Shown here: positions 52,196 through 61,067 of the stretch, piece by piece
How the letters are laid out: each line of letters starts with the position of its first letter
How positions within the stretch are numbered: position 1 is the first letter of the stretch
Assembly (NCBI RefSeq): GCF_003259315.1
Contig: NZ_QLLT01000004.1
Span: 1-64,000 of the forward strand
Direction: 5' to 3'
From: Kitasatospora sp. SolWspMP-SS2h
Lineage (GTDB): Bacteria; Actinomycetota; Actinomycetes; Streptomycetales; Streptomycetaceae
Length of the DNA: 64,000 bases
The notes under the pieces: model-generated
Database searches by the model: none
What the model saw: the letters and a program-made list of their open reading frames with translations, nothing else
Told to the model about the DNA's origin: nothing
Translations under genes and position numbers: made by a program

Positions 52196-52792
52196 TCAGC
52201 GCAGGGCGTGCAGGCCGAGGGCGAGCAGGACGGCGGCGGTGGCGCGGGTGGTCCGGCGGTGCGGGCCGGGGCGCGGGGCGGCGCGGCCGAGCAGGGCGGT
52301 CCAGGCGAGCAGCCAGGCGGTGAGCAGGGCGGCGTGGGCGGCGGCCAGGGTGAGCACTTGGCCGGGCAGCGGACGTCCGGGGTCGAGGAACTGCGGGACG
52401 AGGGTGAGGTAGACGGACGCCGCCTTCGGGTTGAGGACGTTCGCCAGCAGGGCCTGGACCGGGACCGGGCCCGTCCGGTGCGGACGGCGCGCCCCCGGTG
52501 GGCGGTCGGCGGAGCGCCAGGTCAGGACGGCCAGGCCGATCAGGTAGGCGCCGCCGGCCCACCGGACGGCGGCGAGCGCGCCGGGGTGGTGCGCGGTGAG
52601 GCGGGCCAGTCCGGCGGCGGCGAGGGCCGCGTGGACGGCCAGGCCGGTGACGGTGCCGAGGACGACGGGGGCCGCGCGGCGGCGGCCGTGCTCGGCGACC
52701 TGCCGCAGCAGCAGCGCGAGGCTCGCGCCGGGAGTGGCGATCAGCGGGAGGAGCGCGACCAGGAAGGCGGCGACGGCGCGGGGGTCGGCCAC
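52196..52792 (-). CDS. LysE/RhtB family amino-acid exporter
   Basis: The 198-residue protein has five to six helices. LysE-type features are ALLPLIATPGASLALLLRQV and NVLNPKAASVYLTLVPQFLD. It probably exports an amino acid or small metabolite. The GTG start at 52792 lies 11 bp after the stop of the phosphodiesterase gene, so the two form an operon. Confidence 0.88.
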   Translation of the reverse strand: MADPRAVAAFLVALLPLIATPGASLALLLRQVAEHGRRRAAPVVLGTVTGLAVHAALAAAGLARLTAHHPGALAAVRWAGGAYLIGLAVLTWRSADRPPGARRPHRTGPVPVQALLANVLNPKAASVYLTLVPQFLDPGRPLPGQVLTLAAAHAALLTAWLLAWTALLGRAAPRPGPHRRTTRATAAVLLALGLHALR

Positions 52793-52803
52793 GGCGCGGG
52801 CCG

Positions 52804-53550
52804 TCAGGGCACGACGCGGTAGTGGGTGGTGAGCCGGCGGGCGTCGTCCAGCACGTGGTAGGCCAGTCCGGGCGGCTGGTCACGGCCGACGAAGTCCTCG
52901 CTCTCCCAGGGGAGTTGAAGTGTCCAGGTGACGGCCGGCCCGACGAGCAGCGGGCGTCCGGCGAAGCCGGTCGCGGCGGCGGTGTGCGCGTGCCCGGTGA
53001 GGACGGCGGCCACCTCGGGGTGGGCGTCGAGCAGCGCGGCGAGGTCCTCGGGGCGCTGGAGGGAGTACCCGTCGGGCATCGGGTGGTGGAGGGCCACCGG
53101 CGGGTGGTGGAAGGCGATCAACGCGGCTGTGCCGGAAGGGAGTTCGGCCAGGGTGGTGTCGATCCAGTCGAGCGTCGACCGTGCCAGCAGCCCCTCGTCC
53201 CGGCCCGGGACGGTCGAGTCGACCGTCAGGATCGCGGTGTCGCCGATCAGGCGCGCCCGGTTGATCGGCGCGGTGTCCGGCTCCTCGCCGAGCAGGGCCT
53301 TGCGGTAGGCCGGGCGGGCGTCGTGGTTGCCCGGGCAGCAGAGCACCGGGAAGGGGGCGTCCGCCAGCAGTTCGGCCGCCTCCCGGTACTCGTCCTCCGT
53401 CCCGTGGTCGGCGATGTCCCCCGTGACCAGCAGCGCGTCGACGGGTCGGGGCAGGTCGAACAGGTGGCGCAGGACGCGGGTGGCGCGTTCGGTGGCGCGC
53501 GCGGTGCCGTCCAGGTGGAGGTCGCTGATCTGGGCCAACAGCAGGGTCAC
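52804..53550 (-). CDS. Metallophosphoesterase (CpdA-like cyclic nucleotide phosphodiesterase)
   Basis: The 248-residue protein has the calcineurin-like dimetal motifs in order: QISDLHLDG, TGDIADHGTEDEY, GNHDARPAY, AFHHPPVALHH and LTGHAHTAA. This matches class III 3',5'-cAMP phosphodiesterases. It would hydrolyse cAMP or related esters. GTG 53550 is close to a palindrome shared with the divergent CGNR gene. Confidence 0.9.
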   Translation of the reverse strand: MTLLLAQISDLHLDGTARATERATRVLRHLFDLPRPVDALLVTGDIADHGTEDEYREAAELLADAPFPVLCCPGNHDARPAYRKALLGEEPDTAPINRARLIGDTAILTVDSTVPGRDEGLLARSTLDWIDTTLAELPSGTAALIAFHHPPVALHHPMPDGYSLQRPEDLAALLDAHPEVAAVLTGHAHTAAATGFAGRPLLVGPAVTWTLQLPWESEDFVGRDQPPGLAYHVLDDARRLTTHYRVVP

Positions 53551-53569
53551 GGGGGCTCCTCGGCCATGT

Positions 53570-53600
53570 CCTAACGGATAACTTTCGCTTTGGCGTTAGG
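53570..53600. promoter_or_regulatory. Operator between phosphodiesterase and CGNR regulator
   Basis: CCTAACG (53570-53576) and CGTTAGG (53594-53600) are perfect 7-bp arms around 17 bp of AT-richer sequence. They probably mark the site where the CGNR protein acts on both genes. Confidence 0.6.
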
Positions 53601-53692
53601 GAATCTAGGGTAGGAACGGCCGACCGGGCAAGGGAGAATGCCCACCGGCCCACCGGCCCGGTGGCCTGGTGGCGCGAACGAGGAGCGACGGC

Positions 53693-54319
53693 ATGGCGAA
53701 CGAGGGCGGCACCCGGCAGCGGTGGCCCGCACTGGACCTGGTGGGCACCGTCCGCCACGACGGCGACGGCGGCGTGCTGGACGACCTGGCGGAGGCCGGC
53801 GACGCGGCCGCCTGGCTGGCCGAACACGGCACCCGCTTCACCGGCCCGGCCGAACTCCCCGCCCTGGACGCCGAGGTGCACGCCGAGGTGCTCGAACTGC
53901 GCCGCGCCGCCCGCGCCCTGTTCGCCCGGGCCGTCAGCCCCGGTCCCGCCAGCCGCGCCGACGCGCACCGGCTGATGCCCGCCGACCGGGCGCTGGAACG
54001 GCTGAACGCCGCCGCCGCGCTCGACCCGGTCGCCCCGCAACTCGGCTGGGACGCGGGGGAGTCACCGGCCCCGATCCGTCCGCTCTCCTCCACCGGGGAC
54101 GCCCGGGCCCGGCTGCTCGCCGCGCTGGCCCGCGCGGTGATCGAGTTCCTGGCCGGGCCCGAGCGGGAACAGCTGCGGGCCTGTCAGGCGCCGCGCTGCG
54201 TGCGCTACTTCGTCAAGAGCCACGGCCGCCAGGAGTGGTGCAAGACCTCCTGCGGCAACCGGGCCCGGGTCGCCCGGCACTACGACCGCCGACGCACCGG
54301 CCCCGCCCCGCAGGACTGA
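53693..54319 (+). CDS. CGNR zinc finger / ABATE domain transcriptional regulator
   Basis: The 208-residue protein has an N-terminal ABATE domain (PALDLVGTVRHDGDGG, LRRAARALFARAV) predicted to bind a ligand. A C-terminal CGNR zinc finger holds CQAPRCVRYFVKSHG and EWCKTSCGNRARVARHY (about 164-198), which binds DNA. ATG 53693 follows GAGGAG. It diverges from the phosphodiesterase-LysE operon, which it may control. Confidence 0.9.
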   Translation: MANEGGTRQRWPALDLVGTVRHDGDGGVLDDLAEAGDAAAWLAEHGTRFTGPAELPALDAEVHAEVLELRRAARALFARAVSPGPASRADAHRLMPADRALERLNAAAALDPVAPQLGWDAGESPAPIRPLSSTGDARARLLAALARAVIEFLAGPEREQLRACQAPRCVRYFVKSHGRQEWCKTSCGNRARVARHYDRRRTGPAPQD

Positions 54320-54346
54320 CCGCCCCGCAGGACCGGTCGCCCGGCC

Positions 54347-54388
54347 GGACCGACCGGCCCGGACCGACCGGCCCGGACCGACCGGCCC
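54347..54388. repeat. 14-bp tandem repeat, three units
   Basis: Three perfect GGACCGACCGGCCC units begin at 54347, 54361 and 54375, 28 nt after the CGNR stop codon. Confidence 0.92.
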
Positions 54389-54419
54389 GGGCCCCCCGGC
54401 CTGCCGCGCGGTCGCGCGC

Positions 54420-54476
54420 GAACGCCCGGCCGGGCGCGCCGCGGGACGTGGTCCCGGACGGTCCGGCCGGGCGTTC
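54420..54476. terminator. Long hairpin between convergent CGNR and fprA genes
   Basis: GAACGCCCGGCCGG (54420-54433) and CCGGCCGGGCGTTC (54463-54476) form a perfect 14-bp stem. An inner GGGAC/GTCCC hairpin occupies the loop. Confidence 0.8.
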
Positions 54477-54494
54477 ACCCGGGCCCGCGGGCGG

Positions 54495-55883
54495 CTACCG
54501 CGGGTTGCGGTCCGCCGCCCGGTCGCTGCGGGAGGCGTCGAGCATGCCGACCCGGTCGACGACCTTGACCCGCTCGCGGCCCCCCGCCGCGCCGAGGGCC
54601 TTCTCGTGGGTGTCGAGGTGCTGCCAGCCCTCCCAGGTGGTGAAGTCGACGCCGCGGCTGCGCAGGAAGCCGACGACGGCGTCCTCGGCGGGTTCGGCGG
54701 CGGTCCGCAGCAGGCCCGCCGCGTGGTCGGCGACCAGGCAGGCGACCGTCTCGTTGGCGTCGCCCTTGGTGTGGCCGATCAGGCCGACCGGGCCGCGCTT
54801 GACCCAGCCGGTGACGTAGACGGAGGGCAGGTGGGCGCCGTTCTCCTGGACCCGGCCGGCCTGGTGCGGGACGGTCGCGGTCAGGGGGTCGAAGGGCAGC
54901 TTGGGCAGTTCGTCGGAGCGGTAGCCGACCGCCCGGTAGACGGCCTGGACGGGCCAGTCGCGGAAGGTGCCGGTGCCCACCGTGTTGCCGGTGCCGTCGA
55001 GTTCGGTGCGCTCGGTGCGCAGCGCGACGACCTTGCCGTCCGCGCCGAGCACCTCGACCGGGTTCTCGAAGAAGTGCAGGTGGATGCGGTGCGGCCGGTC
55101 GCCGACGTCGCGGATCGCCCAGTTCTCCAGGGTCGAGGCGACCATGTCGGCCTGCTTGTTGGCGCGCCGGGTGGCGATCGAGCCCTCGTCGTAGTCGATG
55201 TCCTCGGGGTCGACGACGACCTCGATGGTGGGGGAGTGGTCGAGTTCGCGCAGCTCCATCGGGGAGAACTTGGCCTGCGCGGGCCCGCGCCGCCCGAACA
55301 CGTGCACCTCGACGGCGCGGTTCGCGGCCAGGCCCTCGTACACGTTCGGCGGGATCTCGGTGGGCAGCAGCTCGTCCGCGGTCTTGGCCAGGATGCGGGC
55401 CACGTCGAGCGCGACGTTGCCGACGCCGAGGACGGCGACCTGCTCGGCCTCCAGCGGCCACTCGCGCGGGACTTCGGGGTGCCCGTCGTACCAGGAGACG
55501 AAGTCGGCCGCGCCGTACGAGCCGTCCAGCTCGATGCCGGGGACGTTCAGGTCGCGGTCGGCCTCGGCGCCGGTGGCGAAGACCACCGCGTCGTAGAAGC
55601 GGTGCAGCTCGTCGAGCGAGAGGTCGCCGGGGTAGTCGACGTTGCCGAGCAGGCGGACCTGGGGCTTGTCGAGGACCTGGTGCAGGGCGGTGATGATGCC
55701 CTTGATCCGGGGGTGGTCGGGGGCGACGCCGTAGCGGATCAGGCCGAAGGGGGCGGGCAGGCGCTCGATCAGGTCGATGGAGACGCCGGGGGCGGCGGCC
55801 AGGTCGGACTTCAGCAGCGCGTCGGCGGCGTAGATTCCGGCGGGGCCGGAACCGACGATGGCCACCCGGACGGGGCGGGGCAT
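54495..55883 (-). CDS. fprA: Ferredoxin/adrenodoxin-type NADP+ reductase (FprA-like)
   Basis: The 462-residue flavoprotein has an FAD-binding motif VAIVGSGPAGIYAADALL at the start and an NADP-binding VAVLGVGNVALDVARIL near 150. Adrenodoxin-reductase signatures are RYGVAPDHPRIKGI, VFGRRGPAQAKFSPMELREL and VTGWVKRGPVGLIGHTKGDA. It transfers electrons from NADPH to ferredoxins that feed P450s and other oxidases. A CTTATG/CATAAG palindrome lies 80 bp upstream. The PPOX gene upstream is on the same strand. Confidence 0.92.
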   Translation of the reverse strand: MPRPVRVAIVGSGPAGIYAADALLKSDLAAAPGVSIDLIERLPAPFGLIRYGVAPDHPRIKGIITALHQVLDKPQVRLLGNVDYPGDLSLDELHRFYDAVVFATGAEADRDLNVPGIELDGSYGAADFVSWYDGHPEVPREWPLEAEQVAVLGVGNVALDVARILAKTADELLPTEIPPNVYEGLAANRAVEVHVFGRRGPAQAKFSPMELRELDHSPTIEVVVDPEDIDYDEGSIATRRANKQADMVASTLENWAIRDVGDRPHRIHLHFFENPVEVLGADGKVVALRTERTELDGTGNTVGTGTFRDWPVQAVYRAVGYRSDELPKLPFDPLTATVPHQAGRVQENGAHLPSVYVTGWVKRGPVGLIGHTKGDANETVACLVADHAAGLLRTAAEPAEDAVVGFLRSRGVDFTTWEGWQHLDTHEKALGAAGGRERVKVVDRVGMLDASRSDRAADRNPR

Positions 55884-55962
55884 GGGCAGGTACTCCTGTT
55901 CGACTCGGGGCGCGTACCGCCCAGCCTCGCAGCCGGCGGGCGCGCCCGGTACCGGGCTCCGG

Positions 55963-55978
55963 CTTATGTCGTCATAAG
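55963..55978. promoter_or_regulatory. Palindrome upstream of fprA
   Basis: CTTATG-TCGT-CATAAG has perfect 6-bp arms in a short AT-rich patch (55960-56010) of otherwise GC-rich DNA. It is a candidate operator in the fprA promoter. Confidence 0.5.
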
Positions 55979-56113
55979 TCGAAGCTATGGCCCCCCAAAG
56001 TTCCGCCTATGCGGAGATCCCGTGCCTCCCAGCATGCACCAGCCCGCCGCGGAGCCCTCCCACGGCCCCTCCGCCCGCCCCCTCCCGCGGTCCCTCCCGC
56101 CGCGGACCCCGGG

Positions 56114-56776
56114 TCACTCGTAGCGCAGCCGCAGCGACTCCTCCTCGGCGGCCACCACCTGCTCCAGGGTGAGCGCCGGATCGCCCAGGTGGGAGAGGGT
56201 GATCTCGGCCGAACCGGGCGCCGCGTCGGCGGGCGGCCACCGCTCGGGCCGCCACGCGGACGAACGCAGCAGCGCCTTCGGGCAGTGCCCGTACACCTCG
56301 TCGGCGGCCACCACGATCGCGGTGCGCGGCGGCTTGCCCACCGGCGTCAGCCGCGCCAGCAGCTCCGGGTCCTCGCTCACGCAGGCCCGCCCGTTGACCC
56401 GCAGGGTGGCGGCCCGGCCGGGGACGACGAAGAGCAGGCCGGCCTTCCCGGTGGCGGCGACGTTGTGCAGGGTGTCCAGCCGCCGGTTGCCGGTGGCGTC
56501 CGGGATCGCCAGGGTGTGCTCGTCCAGCACCGCGACGAAGCCGGGCGGGCCGCCGCGCGGCGTGGCGTCGCAGTTGCCGTCCGCGTCGGCGGTGGCGACG
56601 AACACCAGCGAGGAGCAGCCGATCAGCCGGCGGTCCGCCTCGTGCAGGCGGTCGACCTGCTTGCGCCGCACCAGCGCGCTCGGCTGCTCGTACAGGGCCC
56701 GCAGGCGGGCCGGTCCGCGGATCGCGTCCGCGGCCAGGGCGTCGAAGATCACCCGCCCGACGCTACCCCCGCTCAC
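56114..56776 (-). CDS. PPOX-class FMN-dependent flavoprotein (pyridoxamine-oxidase fold)
   Basis: The 220-residue split-barrel protein has FVATADADGNCDATPRGGPPG, LAIPDATGNRRLDTLHN, GLLFVVPGRAATLRVNGRA and a C-terminal AEEESLRLRYE. It fits the MSMEG_1061-type FMN-binding group. Members bind FMN or F420 and reduce or oxidise small molecules. It lies next to the riboflavin operon but reads the other way. The GTG at 56776 is the likely start. Confidence 0.88.
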   Translation of the reverse strand: MSGGSVGRVIFDALAADAIRGPARLRALYEQPSALVRRKQVDRLHEADRRLIGCSSLVFVATADADGNCDATPRGGPPGFVAVLDEHTLAIPDATGNRRLDTLHNVAATGKAGLLFVVPGRAATLRVNGRACVSEDPELLARLTPVGKPPRTAIVVAADEVYGHCPKALLRSSAWRPERWPPADAAPGSAEITLSHLGDPALTLEQVVAAEEESLRLRYE

Positions 56777-56810
56777 CGCGCGCCCGACGGGCGGTGTCGC
56801 CCCGACTCCC

Positions 56811-56900
56811 CGACCCGGCCCGATCCGACCCTGCCCCGCCCGACCCGACCCGGCCCGATCCGACCCCGCCCCGCCCGACCCGACCCGACCCGACCCGACC
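56811..56900. repeat. 35-bp direct repeat plus CGACC pentamers
   Basis: Two 35-bp copies (56811-56845 and 56846-56880) differ at one base. Four CGACC units follow. They sit between the PPOX start and the riboflavin promoter. Confidence 0.85.
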
Positions 56901-56996
56901 TCCGGGCCAACTCCCCGGCCGGGATTCCTCCGTACCGGGAACTATTCCTTCCCGCCGTCCTCTACCGGCGTGAACCAGGCCACAGCGCGCGTTCCT

Positions 56997-57026
56997 TGCG
57001 GCCGGACCACCGGCGCGTGCAACAAT
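56997..57026 (+). promoter_or_regulatory. Predicted promoter of the riboflavin operon
   Basis: TTGCGG (56997-57002), 18 bp and AACAAT (57021-57026) lie about 25 nt before the riboswitch. The -10 fit is moderate. Confidence 0.45.
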
Positions 57027-57051
57027 GTGGGTGCAGTACCAGTGACGTTCA

Positions 57052-57177
57052 GCGCACTCCGGGGTCGGTGAAAATCCGAACCGGCGGTTACAGTCCGCGA
57101 CCCGTCCGCAGCCAGCGGGCGGTTGACCAGGTGAAATTCCTGGACCGACGGTTAAAGTCCGGATGGGAGGCGTGCGC
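57052..57177 (+). ncRNA. FMN riboswitch (RFN element)
   Basis: The conserved RFN core is plain: TCGGTGAAAATCCGAACCGG, GCGGTTACAGTCCGCGACCC, a variable hairpin, GACCAGGTGAAATTCCTGG, then CGGTTAAAGTCCGGATGGGA. P1 is formed by GCGCAC (57052-57057) and GTGCGC (57172-57177). It binds FMN and shuts off expression of the downstream rib genes. The 184-nt stretch from 57178 to 57361 is the expression platform and leader. Confidence 0.96.
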
Positions 57178-57361
57178 GGCGGACCAGGCGTGTCAGTACC
57201 GCGGCCCACCCGAGGGCCGGGGTGCGCAGCAGGACGGCAGCGAACCCGTGCCTCGGCGAGGAAGCCCAGGCGCCCCGGGGGAGCCGCGTCCGGCGTGCCG
57301 TCCGCAGTCAACTCCCATGAGCCGCCCCGGAGTCCGCGCCCCAAGCGCGAGGAGAACCCGG

Positions 57362-58021
57362 GTGTTCACCGGCATCATCGAAGAGCTCGGCGAGGTCGTC
57401 TCCATCGAGGAGATCGGCGCATCCTCGCGCATCCGCCTGCGCGGTCCGGTCGTCACGGCCGACGCCCGGCACGGCGACTCCATCGCGGTCAACGGCGTCT
57501 GTCTGACCGTCCTCGACGGCAACGAGCAACTCGCGGACCGCCCCGGCGAGTTCAGCGCCGACGTGATGCGCGAGACGCTGCTGCGCTCCAGCCTCGGCGC
57601 CCTGCGCCCCGGCTCCCGGGTCAACCTGGAACGGGCGATGGCGCTCGGCGCCCGGCTCGGCGGCCACCTGGTGCAGGGGCACGTCGACGGCACCGGGACG
57701 CTGCTCTCCCGCGAGCCCGGCGACCTCGACCCGGACGGGAATCCGCGCTGGGAGGTGCTGCGTTTCACCCTGCCGCAGCCGATCTCGCGCTACCTGGTCG
57801 AGAAGGGGTCGATCACCGTGGACGGAGTGAGCCTCACCGTCGTCGAGGCCGCCCTCGACTCGTTCACCGTCTCGCTCATCCCCGCCACCCTCGCCCTCAC
57901 CACGCTGGGCGCCAAGGCGGTCGGCGACCCCGTCAACCTCGAGGTGGACGTGCTCGCCAAGTACGTCGAGCGGCTGCTCGACACCCGTGCCCTGCCCGAC
58001 ACCCTGGGGGGTTCCAAGTGA
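57362..58021 (+). CDS. ribE: Riboflavin synthase alpha chain
   Basis: The 219-residue protein has two tandem lumazine-binding domains. The first starts [16 protein letters not shown] and includes VNGVCLTV and [13 protein letters not shown]. The second includes [20 protein letters not shown]. It dismutates two 6,7-dimethyl-8-ribityllumazine molecules to riboflavin. GTG 57362 has GGAGAA upstream. It is the first gene after the FMN riboswitch and overlaps ribM as GTGA. The alternative symbol is ribC. Confidence 0.96.
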   Translation: MFTGIIEELGEVVSIEEIGASSRIRLRGPVVTADARHGDSIAVNGVCLTVLDGNEQLADRPGEFSADVMRETLLRSSLGALRPGSRVNLERAMALGARLGGHLVQGHVDGTGTLLSREPGDLDPDGNPRWEVLRFTLPQPISRYLVEKGSITVDGVSLTVVEAALDSFTVSLIPATLALTTLGAKAVGDPVNLEVDVLAKYVERLLDTRALPDTLGGSK

Positions 58022-58659
58022 GTGCGTTCGGAGACCTGGCCTTCACCGCCTTCGGCGAGCACGTGAAGGTCGCCGACATGACCGGCAACCTGATCGGGCT
58101 CGGCGCCCTGGCCCTCGGCTGGCGCCGCTCGGTGCTCACCTGGCCCGCCCAACTGCTGGCCGGCGCGGTGCTGATCACCGCCTTCCTCGGCGGGCAGGTG
58201 CCCGGCCTGATCGGCAAGCAGGTGATCGTCATCGTCGCCGCCGTCTGGGGCTGGACGCAGTGGAGCCGGGGCCGCCGCGACACCGGCCAGGTCGAGGTGC
58301 GCTTCGCGAACTGGCGCGAACGGGCCGTGCTGGTCGTCGCCACCGCGGCCGGCACCGCCGCCGTCGCCGCGCTCTTCCACGCCTTCCCGAAGCTGTCCTG
58401 GAACCCGCTGCTGGACGCGTACATCTTCGTCGGCACGCTGGCCGCGATGTACGCCCAGGCCCGCGGCTGGGTCGAGTTCTGGTTCGCCTGGATCGCCGTC
58501 GACCTGATCAGCGTCCCGTACTCGTACACCCACGGCTACGTCTTCTCGGCCCTCACCTTCAGCATCTACTTCGTCCTGGTGGTGGCCGGCCTGGCCAGCT
58601 GGTGGACGAAGGCCCGGGCGGCCCGCACCGCCTCGATCCCCACCGGAGCCGCCGCATGA
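58018..58659 (+). CDS. ribM: PnuC-family transporter, probable riboflavin importer RibM
   Basis: The 213-residue protein has about seven helices and the PnuC pattern: [56 protein letters not shown] and [16 protein letters not shown]. In actinobacteria, PnuC-like proteins encoded inside FMN-riboswitch operons were shown to import riboflavin (RibM, formerly PnuX). Both ends overlap neighbouring genes by 4 nt (GTGA and ATGA), so it is tightly coupled to synthesis genes. Confidence 0.88.
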   Translation: MSAFGDLAFTAFGEHVKVADMTGNLIGLGALALGWRRSVLTWPAQLLAGAVLITAFLGGQVPGLIGKQVIVIVAAVWGWTQWSRGRRDTGQVEVRFANWRERAVLVVATAAGTAAVAALFHAFPKLSWNPLLDAYIFVGTLAAMYAQARGWVEFWFAWIAVDLISVPYSYTHGYVFSALTFSIYFVLVVAGLASWWTKARAARTASIPTGAAA

Positions 58660-59954
58660 GCGCCCAGCCCACCACCCCCCGGCCCGCCGGTTCCGCCCCC
58701 GCCACCGGGCCGTTCGCCCTCGACCCGGTCGAGCGCGCCGTCGCCGACATCGCGCTCGGCCGCGCCGTGATCGTGGTCGACGACGAGGACCGCGAGAACG
58801 AGGGCGACATCGTCTTCGCCGCCTCGGCCGCCACCCCCGAACTGCTGGCCTTCACCGTCCGGCACTCCTCCGGCGTGATCTGCGTCCCGATGACCGGCAA
58901 GGAACTGGACCGGTTGAAGCTCCCGCCGATGACCCGGGTCAACGAGGACCGCAAGGGCACCGCGTACGCCGTCTCGGTCGACGCCCGCGACGGCGTCTCC
59001 ACCGGCATCTCGGCCGCCGACCGGGCCCGCACCGTCAAGCTGCTCGCCACCGCCGGCACCGAGCCCACCGACCTCACCCGCCCCGGCCACGTCTTCCCGC
59101 TGCGCGCCGTCGACGGCGGCGTGCTGGTCCGCCCCGGCCACACCGAGGCCGCCGTCGACCTGGCCCGGCTCGCCGGGCTCCCCCCGGCCGGCGGCATCGC
59201 CGAGGTGGTCAACGACGACGGCACCATGGCCCGGCTGCCCGAACTGCACGCCTTCGCCCGCGAACACGGTCTGGCGATCATCTCGATCGAGGACCTGATC
59301 GCCTACCGCCGCCGCACCGAACTGCACGTCGACCGCGCCGCCGTCACGCAACTGCCCACCGAGCACGGCGCGTTCACCGCCGTCGGCTACCGGGGCACGA
59401 TCGACGGCACCGAGCACCTGGCCCTGGTGGCCGGCGGCCTGGACGCGGACGGCCGGCTCCCCGAGGGCGAGGACGTGCTGGTCCGGCTGCACTCCGAGTG
59501 CCTGACCGGCGACGTGTTCGGCTCGCTGCGCTGCGACTGCGGCCCCCAGCTGAGCGCCTCGCTGGCCGCCGTCGCCGCGGCCGGCCGCGGCGTGGTGCTC
59601 TACCTGCGCGGCCACGAGGGCCGCGGCATCGGCCTGGCCCACAAGCTGCGCGCCTACCAGCTCCAGGACCACGGCCTGGACACCGTCGACGCCAACCTCG
59701 ACCAGGGCCTGCCCGCCGACGCCCGCGACTACTCGATCGGCGCCCAGATGCTCACCGACCTCGGCGTCCGCTCGCTGACCCTGCTCAGCAACAATCCCGC
59801 CAAGCAGACCGCGCTCACCGAGCACGGCCTCAAGGTCGCCGCCCGCCGCCCGCTGCCCACCGCCGCGAGCGAGCACAACCTGCGCTACCTGCGCACCAAG
59901 CGCGACCGGATGGGCCACGACCTGCCGTGGCTGGAGGAGGACGATGGCAAGTAG
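58656..59954 (+). CDS. ribBA: Bifunctional DHBP synthase / GTP cyclohydrolase II
   Basis: The 432-residue protein has an N-terminal RibB domain (about 20-225) with [28 protein letters not shown] and [16 protein letters not shown]. The C-terminal RibA domain (about 230-425) has the Zn Cys set in [33 protein letters not shown] and [12 protein letters not shown]. It makes both riboflavin precursors: dihydroxybutanone phosphate from Ru5P, and the pyrimidine from GTP. Confidence 0.96.
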   Translation: MSAQPTTPRPAGSAPATGPFALDPVERAVADIALGRAVIVVDDEDRENEGDIVFAASAATPELLAFTVRHSSGVICVPMTGKELDRLKLPPMTRVNEDRKGTAYAVSVDARDGVSTGISAADRARTVKLLATAGTEPTDLTRPGHVFPLRAVDGGVLVRPGHTEAAVDLARLAGLPPAGGIAEVVNDDGTMARLPELHAFAREHGLAIISIEDLIAYRRRTELHVDRAAVTQLPTEHGAFTAVGYRGTIDGTEHLALVAGGLDADGRLPEGEDVLVRLHSECLTGDVFGSLRCDCGPQLSASLAAVAAAGRGVVLYLRGHEGRGIGLAHKLRAYQLQDHGLDTVDANLDQGLPADARDYSIGAQMLTDLGVRSLTLLSNNPAKQTALTEHGLKVAARRPLPTAASEHNLRYLRTKRDRMGHDLPWLEEDDGK

Positions 59955-60059
59955 CCGCCGCCCCCGCACCGCCGCACGTCCCGCACGCCCGCACCACCGC
60001 CGGCGACGAACCACCGCCGGCAGCGAACCACCACCAGCAACGAACAGAGGAAGACGAAC

Positions 60060-60554
60060 ATGGCCGGCCACGGAGCCCCCGTCCTGTCCCCGGAGAGCCT
60101 GGAGAACTGCGCCGACCTGCGGGTCGCGGTGATCGCCGCGCAGTGGCACGAGCAGGTGATGAACGGCCTGCTGGACGGCGCCCGGCGCGCCCTGAAGGAC
60201 CTGGGCATCGGCGACGCGGCCGTGGTCCGCGTCCCGGGCACCTTCGAGCTGCCGGTCGCCGCCAAGCGGCTGGCCGCCGCCGGGTACGACGCGGTGGTCG
60301 CGCTGGGCGTGGTGATCCGCGGCGGCACCCCGCACTTCGACTACGTCTGCCAGGCCGCCACCGTGGGCCTGACCCAGGTCTCGGTGGACACCGGCGTCCC
60401 GATCGGCTTCGGCGTGCTCACCTGCGACACCGAGCAGCAGGCGCTGGACCGGGCCGGGCTGCCCGGCTCCGCCGAGGACAAGGGCCACGAGGCGGTCACC
60501 GCCGCTGTCGCCACCGCCGCCGCGCTGCGCGCGGTGCTCGCGCCCCGGAGCTGA
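60060..60554 (+). CDS. ribH: 6,7-dimethyl-8-ribityllumazine synthase
   Basis: The 164-residue protein has the lumazine synthase core: [51 protein letters not shown] with the catalytic His and [16 protein letters not shown]. It joins the RibBA products to form the lumazine. GAGGAAGAC lies 8 nt before ATG 60060. A 105-nt gap separates it from ribBA. A long inverted repeat follows. Confidence 0.96.
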   Translation: MAGHGAPVLSPESLENCADLRVAVIAAQWHEQVMNGLLDGARRALKDLGIGDAAVVRVPGTFELPVAAKRLAAAGYDAVVALGVVIRGGTPHFDYVCQAATVGLTQVSVDTGVPIGFGVLTCDTEQQALDRAGLPGSAEDKGHEAVTAAVATAAALRAVLAPRS

Positions 60555-60591
60555 CCACGCCCCGCCGCACCGCGGACGGCGGTTCCCCGCG

Positions 60592-60658
60592 CCGTGGACG
60601 GTCCGGTGGACGGCCTCCCGCACCGTGGACGCCGTCCACCGGACTGTCCACGGTGCGG
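60592..60658. terminator. Long inverted repeat after ribH with two exclusive pairings
   Basis: The 23-bp arms 60592-60614 and 60631-60653 match with one mismatch and could terminate rib transcription. A second perfect pairing, CCGCACCGTGGAC (60618-60630) with GTCCACGGTGCGG (60646-60658), uses part of the right arm. The two hairpins cannot form together. Confidence 0.65.
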
Positions 60659-60704
60659 AACCGTTTACCGTCCGTCAGCCCGCACCCCGTAAGGTGAGCC
60701 CATC

Positions 60705-60977
60705 ATGGCTTCCAAGACATTCGAGGAGCTCTTCGCCGAGCTCCAGCAGAAGGCCGCCACCGGCGACCCCGCGTCCTCCCGTACCGCCCAGCTGGTCCAG
60801 CAGGGCGTCCACGCGATCGGCAAGAAGGTCGTCGAGGAGGCCGCCGAGGTCTGGATGGCCGCCGAGTACCAGTCGCCCGAGGAGGCGGCGGAGGAGATCT
60901 CGCAGCTCCTCTACCACGTTCAGGTGATGATGCTCGCCCGCGGGCTGACGCTGGAGGACGTCTACAAGCACCTCTGA
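60705..60977 (+). CDS. hisE: Phosphoribosyl-ATP pyrophosphatase
   Basis: The 90-residue all-helical MazG-like protein has [28 protein letters not shown] with metal-binding Glu residues, and [18 protein letters not shown]. It performs the second step of histidine synthesis. TAAGGT (60690-60695) lies 9 nt before the ATG, so a short or absent leader is possible. It is followed by hisG in the usual actinobacterial order. Confidence 0.96.
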   Translation: MASKTFEELFAELQQKAATGDPASSRTAQLVQQGVHAIGKKVVEEAAEVWMAAEYQSPEEAAEEISQLLYHVQVMMLARGLTLEDVYKHL

Positions 60978-61067
60978 CCCGCACCCCTGCACCAGCACCT
61001 CCAGCAGTCCCGTTCCACCGCCCGTCCGATCGCTCCACTGCTCGCCAACGCGAAGGGTCCGCCACTC

